The position numbers and the translations under genes are program-made. A model generated the notes under the pieces. It was not told the DNA's origin. It made no database searches and was given only the letters and a program-made list of their open reading frames with translations. A stretch of DNA of 64,000 nucleotides from Flavobacterium okayamense (GTDB lineage: Bacteria > Bacteroidota > Bacteroidia > Flavobacteriales > Flavobacteriaceae), in the NCBI RefSeq assembly GCF_019702945.1, contig NZ_AP024749.1:2418001-2482000 (forward strand). Direction: 5' to 3'. Position 1 is the stretch's first letter; each line of letters begins with the position of its first letter. Positions 51,508-61,162 of the stretch are shown piece by piece.

Positions 51508-52734
51508 TTACTGAATTAAATAATTAATGATTGTACTTTGCACATAGTAGGTCTTCACAGATTCTATTTGGTTCATTTGAAACTTTAGCTGCAACTCTTG
51601 AATATCCAAAACATCATTAAAATCAATCGTTCCTGTTTCATAGCTTTTGATTAAAATGTCTTCTGCATCTTTGGCTTGCTGTAGGTTTTTGGTTTGGGTA
51701 GCATAACTTATTCTTGCAGAAATGCGTTCGTTATTCGCTTTGTCTAAAAGCGTTTCCAATGCATTTAAACGTTCCTGTTTTTGAGCAGTAATTTCCTGCT
51801 GTTGCAAATCATTTTGTTTGGTTTGGGATTTATATTTCTTATTGAAAATTGGGATAGATACCGAAACCATTGGCATTACAATATCCTTTCCGTTATCGCT
51901 GAAATCCATATTTGGTCTTTCAGCAACATTGATATAATCTAATCCAAAACCAATCATTGGACTACTTTCTTTTTGATTCAAAAGTTCCGATTTTTCAATA
52001 GATTGATACAGTTTATCAAACTTCAAGAGTTCAGGATGTACCGATAAATTTTCAGAATTAATTTCAAAATCTACTTCAGGAATGTCCAAACTATCGAATA
52101 TTGTGATTTGAACATCATTTTCTCTATTTAAAAGATTATTAAGATAAGTTTGTTCTGATAAAAACTGTTGCTCTAATATTTCTTTTAATTGCTGTAAATC
52201 ATTTTGGCGCATTTGCAAACGCAATACATCTACTGCTGAAGCTTTTCCTATTTCAACAGATGTTAAAGCCATTGTTTCATAAGTTTTTAATAACTTAATG
52301 TTTTCACCTAAAATATTTTGTTTTGCTTGATTAGTATATAAATTATAATATGATTGTGAGACCGAAGCCATTAATTTACGTTTAGCAATAACGATGTCTT
52401 GGTATTTTGTATCTGCTAATGATTTTACATAATTTTCTCTTGAAGTAATTGTACCAAACCACGGCAACATTTGTTTAGCGGATACCTTAAAACGCTGTGC
52501 ACCTGTTCTTGTTTCAGGTTCACTAATAAAATATCCAACACCGAACTCAGTATTAGGAATCACATTAACCTCATTGACTTTTTCGGAAGCTATTTTGTAT
52601 TGCAACTCAAATTTTTGAATTTCAGGATTATTTGCAAAGGCATCATCTATTAAAGACTGTAATTCTTGTGCTTGACTAAAATTACTTATGCCTACAAAAA
52701 CAACTATAAAACTATATTTAATTAATATTTTCAT
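51508..52734 (-). CDS. TolC-family outer-membrane efflux protein
   Basis: 408 aa with signal peptide (to SQA). Long helical repeats (QSYYNLYTNQAKQNILGENIKLLKTYETMA and the second copy near residues 330-400) are those of TolC/CusC. Forms the outer-membrane duct of the CusCBA pump. 3 nt after the multicopper oxidase start region; 10 nt from cusA. Confidence 0.9.
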   Translation of the reverse strand: MKILIKYSFIVVFVGISNFSQAQELQSLIDDAFANNPEIQKFELQYKIASEKVNEVNVIPNTEFGVGYFISEPETRTGAQRFKVSAKQMLPWFGTITSRENYVKSLADTKYQDIVIAKRKLMASVSQSYYNLYTNQAKQNILGENIKLLKTYETMALTSVEIGKASAVDVLRLQMRQNDLQQLKEILEQQFLSEQTYLNNLLNRENDVQITIFDSLDIPEVDFEINSENLSVHPELLKFDKLYQSIEKSELLNQKESSPMIGFGLDYINVAERPNMDFSDNGKDIVMPMVSVSIPIFNKKYKSQTKQNDLQQQEITAQKQERLNALETLLDKANNERISARISYATQTKNLQQAKDAEDILIKSYETGTIDFNDVLDIQELQLKFQMNQIESVKTYYVQSTIINYLIQ

Positions 52735-52744
52735 AAATTCTTTT

Positions 52745-55700
52745 TTAAACCGTTGTGGATTTTGATTGAATTTTTAATTTCCTACCTGCAATAAATTCTT
52801 TTCTCCAACTGAATAATACAGGAACAATAAAGTAAGATGTGATATCGATTAGCATACCACCAAAAATTGGAATAGACATCGGTATCATTATATCACTACC
52901 TTTTCCAGTAGAAGTTAGAACTGGTAATAATGCCAATATGGTTGTAACTGTTGTCATTAAACACGGTCTAATTCGCTTTGAAGCCGCTTCTAAAGTAGAA
53001 TTTCTAATTTCTGGAATAGTAGTTGGATCATTTTGACTAAAAGTTTGTGTTAAGTAGGTTGCCATAACCACACCATCATCAGTAGCAATACCAAAGAGAG
53101 CAATAAAACCAACCCAAACCGCAACACTTAAGTTAATGGTTTTCATATTGAACAATTCCCTAAGATTTTCTCCAAAGAAATTAAAGTTTAAAAACCAATC
53201 TTGACCATACAACCAAATCATGACAAAACCACCTGCAAAGGCAACTGTTATACCAGAAAACACCATTAAAGTAGTGGCTACGGAACGAAACTGGAAATAA
53301 AGAATTAAAAAGATTACTATTAATGCTAAAGGAACAATAACCGATAAAGTTTTTTCGGCACGTAATTGGTTTTCATAAGTTCCTGTAAACTTATAACTGA
53401 TACCATGAGGAATAATTAATTCTCCAGAATCAATTTTACTTTGAATTAAAGCTTGTGCATTTTCTACTACATTCACTTCTGCAAAACCATCCAATTTATC
53501 GAATAAAACATAGCCTACTAAAAAAGTATCTTCACTTTTTATTACTTGTGGACCTTGTTCATAACGAATAGATGCTACTTCTTTTAATGGAACAGGACTT
53601 CCTTTTTCAACAGGGACATAAATTTGTTCTAAATCTGTTGGGTTATCTCTTAACTCTCTTGGATAGCGTACACGAATACCATAACGCTCTCTACCTTCAA
53701 CAGTTTGTGTTAACACCATTCCTCCTACGGCTACTTTAAGTACATTTTGAACTTTTTCAATGCTTACACCATAACGCGCTATTTTCTCTCTATCAATATC
53801 TATTAACAAATAAGGTTTCCCTACAATTCTATCTGCAAAAACGGCTTCATCTTTAACACCCTCAGCTTCTTTTAAGATATTCTCTAATTGTATCCCAAAA
53901 GCTTCGATTTGTTTTAAACCTTGACCTTTAATTTTAATTCCCATTGGTGCTCTCATACCAGTTTGAAGCATTACCAATCGGGTTTCAATAGGCTGAAGCT
54001 TAGGTGCAGAAGTTACGCCAGGTAATTTGGTCACTTTTACAATTTCGTTCCAAATATCATCTGGTGATTGTATTTCAGGTCTCCAATTTCGATAGAACTC
54101 TCCATTATCATCTTCGATTAGTTGAGTACTTTCGATTGCACTTAAAGTTACATTTTCAGTATTATTTGGGTTTGCTATTAAACGACCGTCTTTTAATTCA
54201 AATAAACCATCATTATTTACTTTGTATCGCTGACGAATTCCATTTTCATTCAGCATAAATTCTGGTTTATACTGAATAATGTTTTCATACATCGATAAAG
54301 GAGCAGGGTCTAAAGCAGATTCCGTTCTACCTGCTTTACCCACCACAGTTTCAATTTCAGGAATACTTGCGACTGCCATATCCAACTGTTGTAACACTCG
54401 TTTATTTTCTTCAACTCCTGAGTGTGGCATGGAAGTAGGCATTAACAGAAAAGAACCCTCGTTTAGTGAAGGCATAAACTCTTTACCTGTATTTTTATAA
54501 ATATAGAAGCCAAATATTAATAATGTAACGGGAATTGTTAAGAAAAGTAATCTATTGGCTAATGCCCATTTTAATATTCTAGTATAGTAACTTTTAAAGA
54601 CTGAAAAGGTTCCTAACAAACCAAAACAGATAATAGCCACAAATAAAAGATTCCAAAAAACACTTTTATCAACCCCAAGAGGTCTCCAATATTCCGCTAA
54701 TAAAAAAATTATGGCTAAAGCTGAAAGGTAAATATTGTAAGTAGTAGCTTTTTGACTGCTTAGTTTATCTCTAAGTTTTAAATAACCTAGAATACCAAAA
54801 CCTATTAGTGCAATACCCATCCATTGTCCTAATATCATTGTTAATACACCTAATCCTATTAAAATTATATTGAAGAAATAACTTAGTCGTTTTGTTACAT
54901 TCATTTTCTTAAAAAAGAAAGCAGCAAAAGGAGGTATAAGAAATAATGCTATTATTAACGAAGCTGTTAGTGCAAAAGTTTTAGTAAATGCTAATGGTCT
55001 GAATAATTTACCTTCAGCACCAATCATCGTAAATACAGGGATAAAACTAATGATTGTTGTCATTACTGCTGTAACAATTGCTCCTGATACTTCAGCAGTA
55101 GCATTGTATACAATTTGATTAATGGATAGATTTTTATTATCTTCATCTAAATGCCTTATGATGTTTTCGGAGAGAATAACACCTACATCTACCATTGTTC
55201 CAATCGCAATGGCAATTCCGGATAAGGCTACTATATTCGCATCTATACCAAAGAATTTCATTGCAATGAAAACCATTAAAACAGCAACCGGTAATAATCC
55301 AGAAATTAAAATTGAAGCTCTCATATTAAACACCATCACCACGATTACTAAAATAGTAATGAGAATTTCTAAAGTTAAAGCTTCATTTAGTGTTCCTAAT
55401 GTTTCTTGTATCAATTCAGTTCTATCGTAAAAAGGAACTATAGTTACTTGAGAAGTTCTACCATCGCTTAATTTTTTTGCGGGTAACCCTGAACTTAATT
55501 CTTTGATTTGATCTTTTACATTATTAATTACTTCTAAAGGATTTGCGCCATAACGAGCTACGATAACTCCACCTACAACTTCTGCACCTTCTTTATCTAA
55601 AATACCACGTCGGGTTGCAGGACCCAGAGAAACTTTTGCTATATCTTTAATTTTAATAGCGGTGAAGTCTTCTGAATTTACTACAGCATTTTCAATATCT

Positions 55701-56476
55701 GATAAAGATTTTACATATCCTAAACCACGTACTAAGTATTCTGCTTGATTAATCTCTAAAGTTTGAGCGCCAATATCTTTATTGCTTTCTTTTATTGCCT
55801 TTACAACATGGTTTAGCCTAATATTGTATTGACGCATTAATTCAGGATTTACATCAACTTGGTATTCTTGTACATAGCCTCCAATTGAAGCTACTTCAGA
55901 AACACCACTTGCCGAAGAAAGTGCATATTTTACATAGTAATCTTGAATACTTCTTAATTCATGTAAATCCCAACCTCCTGTAACATTACCGTTTTCGTCA
56001 CGACCTTCCAATGTGTACCAAAATATTTGACCTAATCCAGTTGCATCTGGACCTAAAGCTGGATTAACTCCATCTGGTAATAAACCACTAGGTAATGAAT
56101 TGAGCTTTTCTAGAATACGACTACGACTCCAATAAAATTCAATATCTTCTTCAAAAATGATATATATACTTGAAAAGCCAAACATAGATGAACTACGAAT
56201 GGTTTTTACTCCTGGAATACCTAATAAGGAAGTAGTAAGTGGATACGTGATTTGGTCTTCAATATCTTGTGGAGAACGACCATCCCATTTTGTAAATACA
56301 ATTTGTTGATTTTCTCCAATATCTGGAATAGCATCAACAGCTACAGGATTATTAGGTAAAAAACCAGTATCCCAATTGAAAGGAGCGTTTACTATTCCCC
56401 ATCCTACAAAAAGAATAAGTGTTAGTACTGCTACTAATTTATTTTCTATTAAAAATTTTATGCTTTTATTTAGCAT
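52745..56476 (-). CDS. cusA: CusA-like heavy-metal efflux RND transporter
   Basis: 1243 aa. Full RND architecture: PDIGENQQIVFTKWDGRSPQDIEDQITYPL, GTMVDVGVILSENIIRH, periplasmic Met motifs (LVMLQTGMRAPMGIKIKG), second half with FGIATDDGVVMATYL and KRIRPCLMTTVTTILALLPVL. It is about 190 residues longer than E. coli CusA because of an extra hydrophobic segment (about residues 530-640) between the two halves. Exports Cu/Ag from periplasm and cytoplasm. Confidence 0.93.
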   Translation of the reverse strand: MLNKSIKFLIENKLVAVLTLILFVGWGIVNAPFNWDTGFLPNNPVAVDAIPDIGENQQIVFTKWDGRSPQDIEDQITYPLTTSLLGIPGVKTIRSSSMFGFSSIYIIFEEDIEFYWSRSRILEKLNSLPSGLLPDGVNPALGPDATGLGQIFWYTLEGRDENGNVTGGWDLHELRSIQDYYVKYALSSASGVSEVASIGGYVQEYQVDVNPELMRQYNIRLNHVVKAIKESNKDIGAQTLEINQAEYLVRGLGYVKSLSDIENAVVNSEDFTAIKIKDIAKVSLGPATRRGILDKEGAEVVGGVIVARYGANPLEVINNVKDQIKELSSGLPAKKLSDGRTSQVTIVPFYDRTELIQETLGTLNEALTLEILITILVIVVMVFNMRASILISGLLPVAVLMVFIAMKFFGIDANIVALSGIAIAIGTMVDVGVILSENIIRHLDEDNKNLSINQIVYNATAEVSGAIVTAVMTTIISFIPVFTMIGAEGKLFRPLAFTKTFALTASLIIALFLIPPFAAFFFKKMNVTKRLSYFFNIILIGLGVLTMILGQWMGIALIGFGILGYLKLRDKLSSQKATTYNIYLSALAIIFLLAEYWRPLGVDKSVFWNLLFVAIICFGLLGTFSVFKSYYTRILKWALANRLLFLTIPVTLLIFGFYIYKNTGKEFMPSLNEGSFLLMPTSMPHSGVEENKRVLQQLDMAVASIPEIETVVGKAGRTESALDPAPLSMYENIIQYKPEFMLNENGIRQRYKVNNDGLFELKDGRLIANPNNTENVTLSAIESTQLIEDDNGEFYRNWRPEIQSPDDIWNEIVKVTKLPGVTSAPKLQPIETRLVMLQTGMRAPMGIKIKGQGLKQIEAFGIQLENILKEAEGVKDEAVFADRIVGKPYLLIDIDREKIARYGVSIEKVQNVLKVAVGGMVLTQTVEGRERYGIRVRYPRELRDNPTDLEQIYVPVEKGSPVPLKEVASIRYEQGPQVIKSEDTFLVGYVLFDKLDGFAEVNVVENAQALIQSKIDSGELIIPHGISYKFTGTYENQLRAEKTLSVIVPLALIVIFLILYFQFRSVATTLMVFSGITVAFAGGFVMIWLYGQDWFLNFNFFGENLRELFNMKTINLSVAVWVGFIALFGIATDDGVVMATYLTQTFSQNDPTTIPEIRNSTLEAASKRIRPCLMTTVTTILALLPVLTSTGKGSDIMIPMSIPIFGGMLIDITSYFIVPVLFSWRKEFIAGRKLKIQSKSTTV

Positions 56477-56579
56477 GATTTAGATTTTAAAACGGTTAGA
56501 CATAGTATTTTGAATATACCGAATACAAAAATTCTCCCAACAATATATATCTATGGGATAAATTTGTCTATGTTTAAAA

Positions 56580-57005
56580 TCAAATTAAGTACGTTTCGTC
56601 AATTTTGTAGATTTGCCTTATAACGAGTGGCGGTTTGTATTCTTCAAAAGAAAAAACCCTTCTATTTTCTTCAATAAATAGATTGTAATATGAGTATACA
56701 AATGATGTAATGAAAACTTTTTGTTCAAATGAAATTTTGTCTACAGATTTTTGAACTTCATCCTGACCATCATGTATTAATTGTTTTTCATCACAACAAT
56801 TTTTTTTATTAATTGAGCAATCGCTGTTTTCTGGTTTTTCCATTTCCATCCCACAGCCTTTAGTTTTATGGAAGAATGCGGTTTCTACTAAATTTCCACC
56901 ACAATAATGCATATTTATTGAAAATGACATTGTAGAGAATAACAATACAAAAGCCATTGCTAAAGACATTATTTTATGGAAAAATTGCTTCATATCTATT
57001 TGCAA
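56580..57005 (-). CDS. HYC_CC_PP family protein
   Basis: 141 aa with signal/anchor helix. It carries NMHYCGGNLV, KGCGMEMEKP and NKKNCCDEK, the HYC and CC motifs of the HYC_CC_PP family common in Bacteroidetes copper loci. The spaced cysteines and histidine suggest periplasmic copper binding. First gene of the block on the minus strand. Confidence 0.85.
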   Translation of the reverse strand: MQIDMKQFFHKIMSLAMAFVLLFSTMSFSINMHYCGGNLVETAFFHKTKGCGMEMEKPENSDCSINKKNCCDEKQLIHDGQDEVQKSVDKISFEQKVFITSFVYSYYNLFIEENRRVFSFEEYKPPLVIRQIYKIDETYLI

Positions 57006-57138
57006 AGGTATAAAATTTTAATCATTATCATTTTAATTAACAGTTTTTTTAAAAAAAATCACTTATATTAAAGTATAAAAACAATTAGTTAATTGAGTTA
57101 ACTTTTAATAAATTTACAGTTCAAAAATATTAACGATC

Positions 57139-57294
57139 GCGTAAGCTGTTAATCTTGGAAATAGAAAACTAGGAATCTTCTAAACAAACCAATGAATTAA
57201 TAGGCTTACGCCCGTGCATGATACTTGCGTGGGCGTAGTCTTCTGTTTGTTGGGTCTCCTAGTACCTCTATTTCGGTTGGCTAATGTCTCACGC
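57139..57294 (+). ncRNA. Long imperfect hairpin RNA of unknown family
   Basis: Five colinear helices nest around one loop: GCGTAAG/CTCACGC (57139/57288), GAAATAG/CTATTTC (57158/57268), CTAGGA/TCCTAG (57169/57257), AACAAAC/GTTTGTT (57183/57245), CTTACGCCC/GGGCGTAG (57205/57231). Internal loops separate them. TAAATTTA about 30 nt upstream could be a -7 box. The architecture recalls 6S RNA or an antisense/regulatory RNA of a replicon, but I cannot match it to a family. Strand assigned from the downstream gene. Confidence 0.5.
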
Positions 57295-57312
57295 ATTTTA
57301 TTTATGCATATT

Positions 57313-57834
57313 ATGGAAGATTTAATCAAAAAAACTTACAAAGTTTTACAACCAGTAATTAATCAATTGTTGTTTGAAAAAACTAACAATCCTCATTTTA
57401 GGGAAGATAAAGTAAACCTTTCAGATAAGTTTTCTAATCTTATTAAAAAGAAACATAACAAATCATTTCTTAGAGAATCAACAAGTCATTCGGTAGAAAC
57501 AATTATGAATATATTTTCTTCATTAGAAGAGAATGAAAGGTTGTCAATATTAAAAATTATGATGAGTGATTTAGAATTTAAAACATATATAATGTTTAAG
57601 TATTTAAGTGTAAATGAAAAGAGTATTGATAATCTAGAGATGCTACCTAATTTGGTTGATGAAGAAATAATAAGATATGGAAGAACTGGAAAGTTAAACG
57701 TATTTGTAGTACTCTATTTTGAAAATTTCTTTGAAGACATTTATAATTATAATTTTTCTGAACAAACTATTATTACCGAAAAAGAATATCAAGAAATTTT
57801 AGACCAATATTTACAAGCTAAAACATTAGTTTAA
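57313..57834 (+). CDS. Hypothetical 173-aa helical protein
   Basis: From ATG 57313 (MEDLIKKTYKVLQPVINQ); the frame is open back to 57214 but that part overlaps the hairpin RNA. Soluble, helical, no recognised motif. It follows the hairpin by 19 nt and may be regulated by it. Function unknown. Confidence 0.55.
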   Translation: MEDLIKKTYKVLQPVINQLLFEKTNNPHFREDKVNLSDKFSNLIKKKHNKSFLRESTSHSVETIMNIFSSLEENERLSILKIMMSDLEFKTYIMFKYLSVNEKSIDNLEMLPNLVDEEIIRYGRTGKLNVFVVLYFENFFEDIYNYNFSEQTIITEKEYQEILDQYLQAKTLV

Positions 57835-57864
57835 GTTTTATAGATTACTTTTAAATAATTCAAT

Positions 57865-58383
57865 ATGATTGACAGAACAACCCTTTTATCATTAATTAGT
57901 TGTCTTGAACTAAGACATACTATTGAAGAACATGAATTGTCTATAATGGAAAATTATTTATGGATTGAAACTGGAATTCGTGAAGAGTATCCGCTAACAT
58001 TCCATCAATTAAAAACTTGGAATAAACTTAATAATTATTTAGTCATTAAGGCAAATACAACTTTAGATAGAGAAGCTGAATTATGGGGAAAAGGATTTCG
58101 AGGTAGAACGCATATTGAGATTGCAAATGCTGAAATTTGGGAACAAATTCAATTAGAAATAGGACCTCTTGAACTGTTTTTTGATGAAAATGTATTCACT
58201 TTTGAAGATTTAAACATTTCATTTATTAAAAATGAAACTGAAACAAATAGATTAAAACCAACTTATATAGAAACTACAGAAGCAGATATATTTGAAGAAA
58301 TGTCAAATTATCTTCTCCCAAATGACGATGATTTAGATGATTATGACCTAGATAACAATCCAATGATTGAATCTAAGAGTTAG
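57865..58383 (+). CDS. Hypothetical 172-aa acidic protein
   Basis: Acidic, with a strongly acidic C-terminus (NDDDLDDYDLDNNPMIE) and no recognised domain. 30 nt after the previous gene, same strand, so likely an operon. The next 130 nt before the convergent gene contain nothing I recognise. Function unknown. Confidence 0.55.
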   Translation: MIDRTTLLSLISCLELRHTIEEHELSIMENYLWIETGIREEYPLTFHQLKTWNKLNNYLVIKANTTLDREAELWGKGFRGRTHIEIANAEIWEQIQLEIGPLELFFDENVFTFEDLNISFIKNETETNRLKPTYIETTEADIFEEMSNYLLPNDDDLDDYDLDNNPMIESKS

Positions 58384-58515
58384 TTGTTTTTATCACATTA
58401 AATGAATAATGCTTTATCTTATTTGGTTTGGGAGTTGGATTAATTCGATTGTACTTTTTATTGTCATTACATCAAAAATCCCGGCTTTAGTTGGAATTAG
58501 TATTATTTTGCCATA

Positions 58516-58950
58516 TCATTCATTTTTATTCCATTCTCTGTATGCTTTTAAAGCTTTTGGGTTATCTTTAAAAAAACTGTCTATATGAATAAAAACACTT
58601 TTCCTGCCTAGTTCAAATGCTTCTTCTTTAGCATTCAAATTTGTTCTAAATTGAAGATAATTAATTGAAATACTTATCATTATAATACTTAAGCATACAA
58701 GAAATGACAAACCTATCCAATTTGGAACATTATTTGACTTTGTTTTCCCATCTGTTTGAATTCTAAGTTTTTCTATATCGTGATTTAACTGCTTTAAAAA
58801 TTGAGAAAAAATACTTTCAATTTTTGAGGAGTCTATTATAAGTTTTGTGTTATGTATTTTATTGGATTCTTCTTTAAGTTTTGAGATATTTTGTTCAAAA
58901 ATTTTAATTTCATCCATTAATAATGCTGTGATTTCTTCTATTTTAGCCAT
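58516..58950 (-). CDS. Coiled-coil membrane protein of mobilisation module
   Basis: 144 aa. Coiled-coil N-terminal part (ILMDE-like helices, about residues 1-75), one transmembrane helix (WIGLSFLVCLSIIMISISI, about 80-98) and a charged tail. Proteins of this type follow the relaxase in Bacteroidetes mobilisable elements. It starts 2 nt after the relaxase gene. Confidence 0.65.
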   Translation of the reverse strand: MAKIEEITALLMDEIKIFEQNISKLKEESNKIHNTKLIIDSSKIESIFSQFLKQLNHDIEKLRIQTDGKTKSNNVPNWIGLSFLVCLSIIMISISINYLQFRTNLNAKEEAFELGRKSVFIHIDSFFKDNPKALKAYREWNKNE

Positions 58951-58952
58951 AA

Positions 58953-59711
58953 TTAAATTCTACGTTTATTTGTTTTAAAATTTGTTCTCCCTTTTTCCTC
59001 TTTATGTTTAATTAAATTGTTTATAGATAGACTTCTATGCACTTCACTTCCTTTAAATGATTTGTTTATAAATTCATATCTAAAGCCTTGCAGTTTACTC
59101 TTATTATTAATAACAGGTTTAACTTTTATTCCACTTTTTTCAAGTTCATCGATGTAGATACTACAATTTTTAATATCAAAAAAAGCAAAGGCTTCATCGT
59201 GTTTAACCTTAATAAAATTTCTAATATCCTTATCATTTTCAAGTTTTTCCTCAATGACTTCTTTAACTGTTTTTAGTCCTAATTTTAAAGCTACAATTTC
59301 AGCGATTTTCTGGGTTTTTTTACCAATAAAACTATCATTGTAAGCATTTCCATTGAAATCAATTCTATTAACATATAAGTGAATGTGCTTATGTTTCTTA
59401 TCTTCATGCACAAAAGCTATTGATTGATGATTAATCAATTTCATTTCAGAGATAAAACATGAAGTAATTTTATTTAATTCTGTTATACTTAATTTTTCAC
59501 CATCTTCTATAGTCGGACTAAGAACAAAACTAAAAGTGTTTCGTTTACAATTTGAGTTCATCGATTGAATGATTTTGAATTCATCGGTTACTTCAGTTGG
59601 AGATATACATGCTAAATTATTTTTAAATACAATTTGTGAGCGTTTTTCCTGATTCCATCCATATAGAATGGATGCTTTTGTATGTGATATAGATTTACCT
59701 TTACCTATCAT
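58953..59711 (-). CDS. Relaxase/mobilisation nuclease
   Basis: 252 aa. The HUH-type metal motif appears as KKHKHIHLYVNRIDFNGN, preceded by VLSPTIEDGE and followed by KKTQKIAEIVALKLGL, as in MobB/MobA-type relaxases of Bacteroidetes. It nicks oriT and pilots DNA during conjugation. Overlaps mobC by 4 nt. Confidence 0.9.
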   Translation of the reverse strand: MIGKGKSISHTKASILYGWNQEKRSQIVFKNNLACISPTEVTDEFKIIQSMNSNCKRNTFSFVLSPTIEDGEKLSITELNKITSCFISEMKLINHQSIAFVHEDKKHKHIHLYVNRIDFNGNAYNDSFIGKKTQKIAEIVALKLGLKTVKEVIEEKLENDKDIRNFIKVKHDEAFAFFDIKNCSIYIDELEKSGIKVKPVINNKSKLQGFRYEFINKSFKGSEVHRSLSINNLIKHKEEKGRTNFKTNKRRI

Positions 59712-60004
59712 TTTTGAAAGTTTTTTAGATGAGTTCTGATTTCATCTGCCAGTTCATTTACTTTTTGATGTAATAAAGGGTCTTTATTTTTAATTAAATT
59801 CCCTATACTTTTAAAGTTATTATGATATTTAATTAACATTTTATAAAATTCAATATGCTCTTGATTTAATTTTTCAACTATTGTTTTGTCAAGTGCTGAA
59901 TTTCTACAAAAATCACTTACAGTTAAACCTGATTTTTGAGCTTTAATTTTAATTAACTTTTTATCAAAAAGAGAACATCTAAATTCGATTTTAACATTTT
60001 TCAT
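59708..60004 (-). CDS. MobC-like mobilisation protein
   Basis: 98 aa from ATG 60004 (MKNVKIEFRCS); upstream codons lie in the candidate oriT. Ribbon-helix-helix-like N-terminus (IEFRCSLFDKKLIKIKAQKSGLTVSDFCRNSA) and the helical MobC tail. It assists the relaxase at oriT. Confidence 0.85.
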   Translation of the reverse strand: MKNVKIEFRCSLFDKKLIKIKAQKSGLTVSDFCRNSALDKTIVEKLNQEHIEFYKMLIKYHNNFKSIGNLIKNKDPLLHQKVNELADEIRTHLKNFQK

Positions 60005-60009
60005 TAATT

Positions 60010-60075
60010 CCTTTTTCTTTTGCGACCGAAGGGAGAAAAAGCAAGATTTGTCCTGACAAGGACACATCTTGAAAA
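60010..60075. other. Candidate oriT
   Basis: Inverted repeat CAAGAT-TTGTCC and AGGACA-CATCTTG (60042-60071) around TGACA, next to GCGACCGAAGGGAG, directly upstream of mobC. Placement and shape fit the transfer origin of Bacteroidetes mobilisable elements. Confidence 0.55.
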
Positions 60076-60076
60076 C

Positions 60077-60934
60077 TCAACGCAACGGTAAGTTTGTTAA
60101 ATAGTCATTTAAGTCTTTAAAACCTTTATAAAACACCCTACAATCTTTTGCATTTTTGAATTTCTCTAGTGTCAACATCGTTTGTTGATTTCCTGCTTCA
60201 TCATTATCAAAATACAGTTCGATTCCATCATATTTTGATAAAATTTCGTCACATCGATTGATTAATGTTATTGAATTAAGAACAAGAAAATCACTATCTA
60301 ATTTGAAAGCATTTTTGAATGATAAGTAATCGAAGAAACCTTCAAAAACTCTTAATTTGTTTTTATAACCTTTTACCAATAGCGTGACATCTTTTTTACC
60401 AATACATATTTTAGAATATTTAGAACGAATTTCAAATCCGTCAGTATTATTTTTGAAACCAATACCGAAATACTTTTTATTATTAATTTGAAAATGAACT
60501 TCTTTTAAATTTGGTTCATCTTCATACAGGTAAATTTTTCTATTTTCTAGATATTCCTTTAAAGCGAAATGTTGAATATCAATTACTTTATTTATTTTAA
60601 TTGTTGTATCTTTTTTAGCATCATTTTTCACTAAAGCTTTTTGCTTTTGAAAAGAAAAAATAGAAATTTCATCATCAAAATCTTCTAAAAAATGTAAAGT
60701 TTCTGAGATTGAAAAATGATACATTTCGATGATTAAATCGACTAAATTTCCTCCTTTTTGAATACCATGGTCATACCATTTATTTATTTTAGTATTAACT
60801 TTAAACGAAGATGTTTTTTCTTCACGGAAAGGACTTAAATACCAAGAATCATTACCTCTAATTTTTGAGGGTAAATGATTCAATTTTTGAAGTACAAATT
60901 CTATAGGAATTTGCTTTGCTTTTTCAATATTCAT
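60077..60934 (-). CDS. CHC2 zinc-finger/Toprim primase
   Basis: 285 aa from ATG 60934 (MNIEKAKQIP). N-terminal CHC2-like region (WYLSPFREEKTSSFKVNTKINKWYDHGIQKGGNLVDLI; the cysteines are replaced, as in many mobile-element primases), then a Toprim-like part with FEGFFDYLSF and ELYFDNDEAGNQQTM. Primes element replication. Confidence 0.88.
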   Translation of the reverse strand: MNIEKAKQIPIEFVLQKLNHLPSKIRGNDSWYLSPFREEKTSSFKVNTKINKWYDHGIQKGGNLVDLIIEMYHFSISETLHFLEDFDDEISIFSFQKQKALVKNDAKKDTTIKINKVIDIQHFALKEYLENRKIYLYEDEPNLKEVHFQINNKKYFGIGFKNNTDGFEIRSKYSKICIGKKDVTLLVKGYKNKLRVFEGFFDYLSFKNAFKLDSDFLVLNSITLINRCDEILSKYDGIELYFDNDEAGNQQTMLTLEKFKNAKDCRVFYKGFKDLNDYLTNLPLR

Positions 60935-60960
60935 AGAAATAAAAAATTTTGAGTTTTTTT

Positions 60961-61162
60961 TGATGCAGTGATGCAAAACCCTGTAATTAATTGATTTTAA
61001 AAAACTTACCTTGCATCACTTCTGCATCATTGCATCAAACTATTTTCATTTTCTGCATCACTCTTGCATCAAAAAGGGAGTTTTTCAGGTTTGATGCAAA
61101 TTTTGATGCAGACTAAGTTTTTGTTATTCAATACTTTAACCTATTCTTGCATCACTGCATCA
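60961..61162. repeat. Iteron-like cluster of TGATGCA repeats
   Basis: Eleven copies of TGATGCA or its complement TGCATCA between 60961 and 61162, some as pairs two to six bases apart. Two copies lie in the last codons of the helicase gene. The arrangement between helicase and primase suggests a replication origin or an autoregulatory operator. Confidence 0.7.

Noticed and set aside
57139..57294. Retron msr-msd or integron attC site
   Set aside because: No reverse transcriptase or integron integrase is nearby, and attC core sites are not visible.
57214..57312. N-terminal extension of the 173-aa protein
   Set aside because: The extra codons coincide with the long hairpin RNA and give an atypical hydrophobic, Cys-containing start; the ATG at 57313 is preferred.
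60961..61162. CRISPR array
   Set aside because: Repeat unit is only 7 bp, orientation is mixed and spacing irregular; no cas genes in the window.
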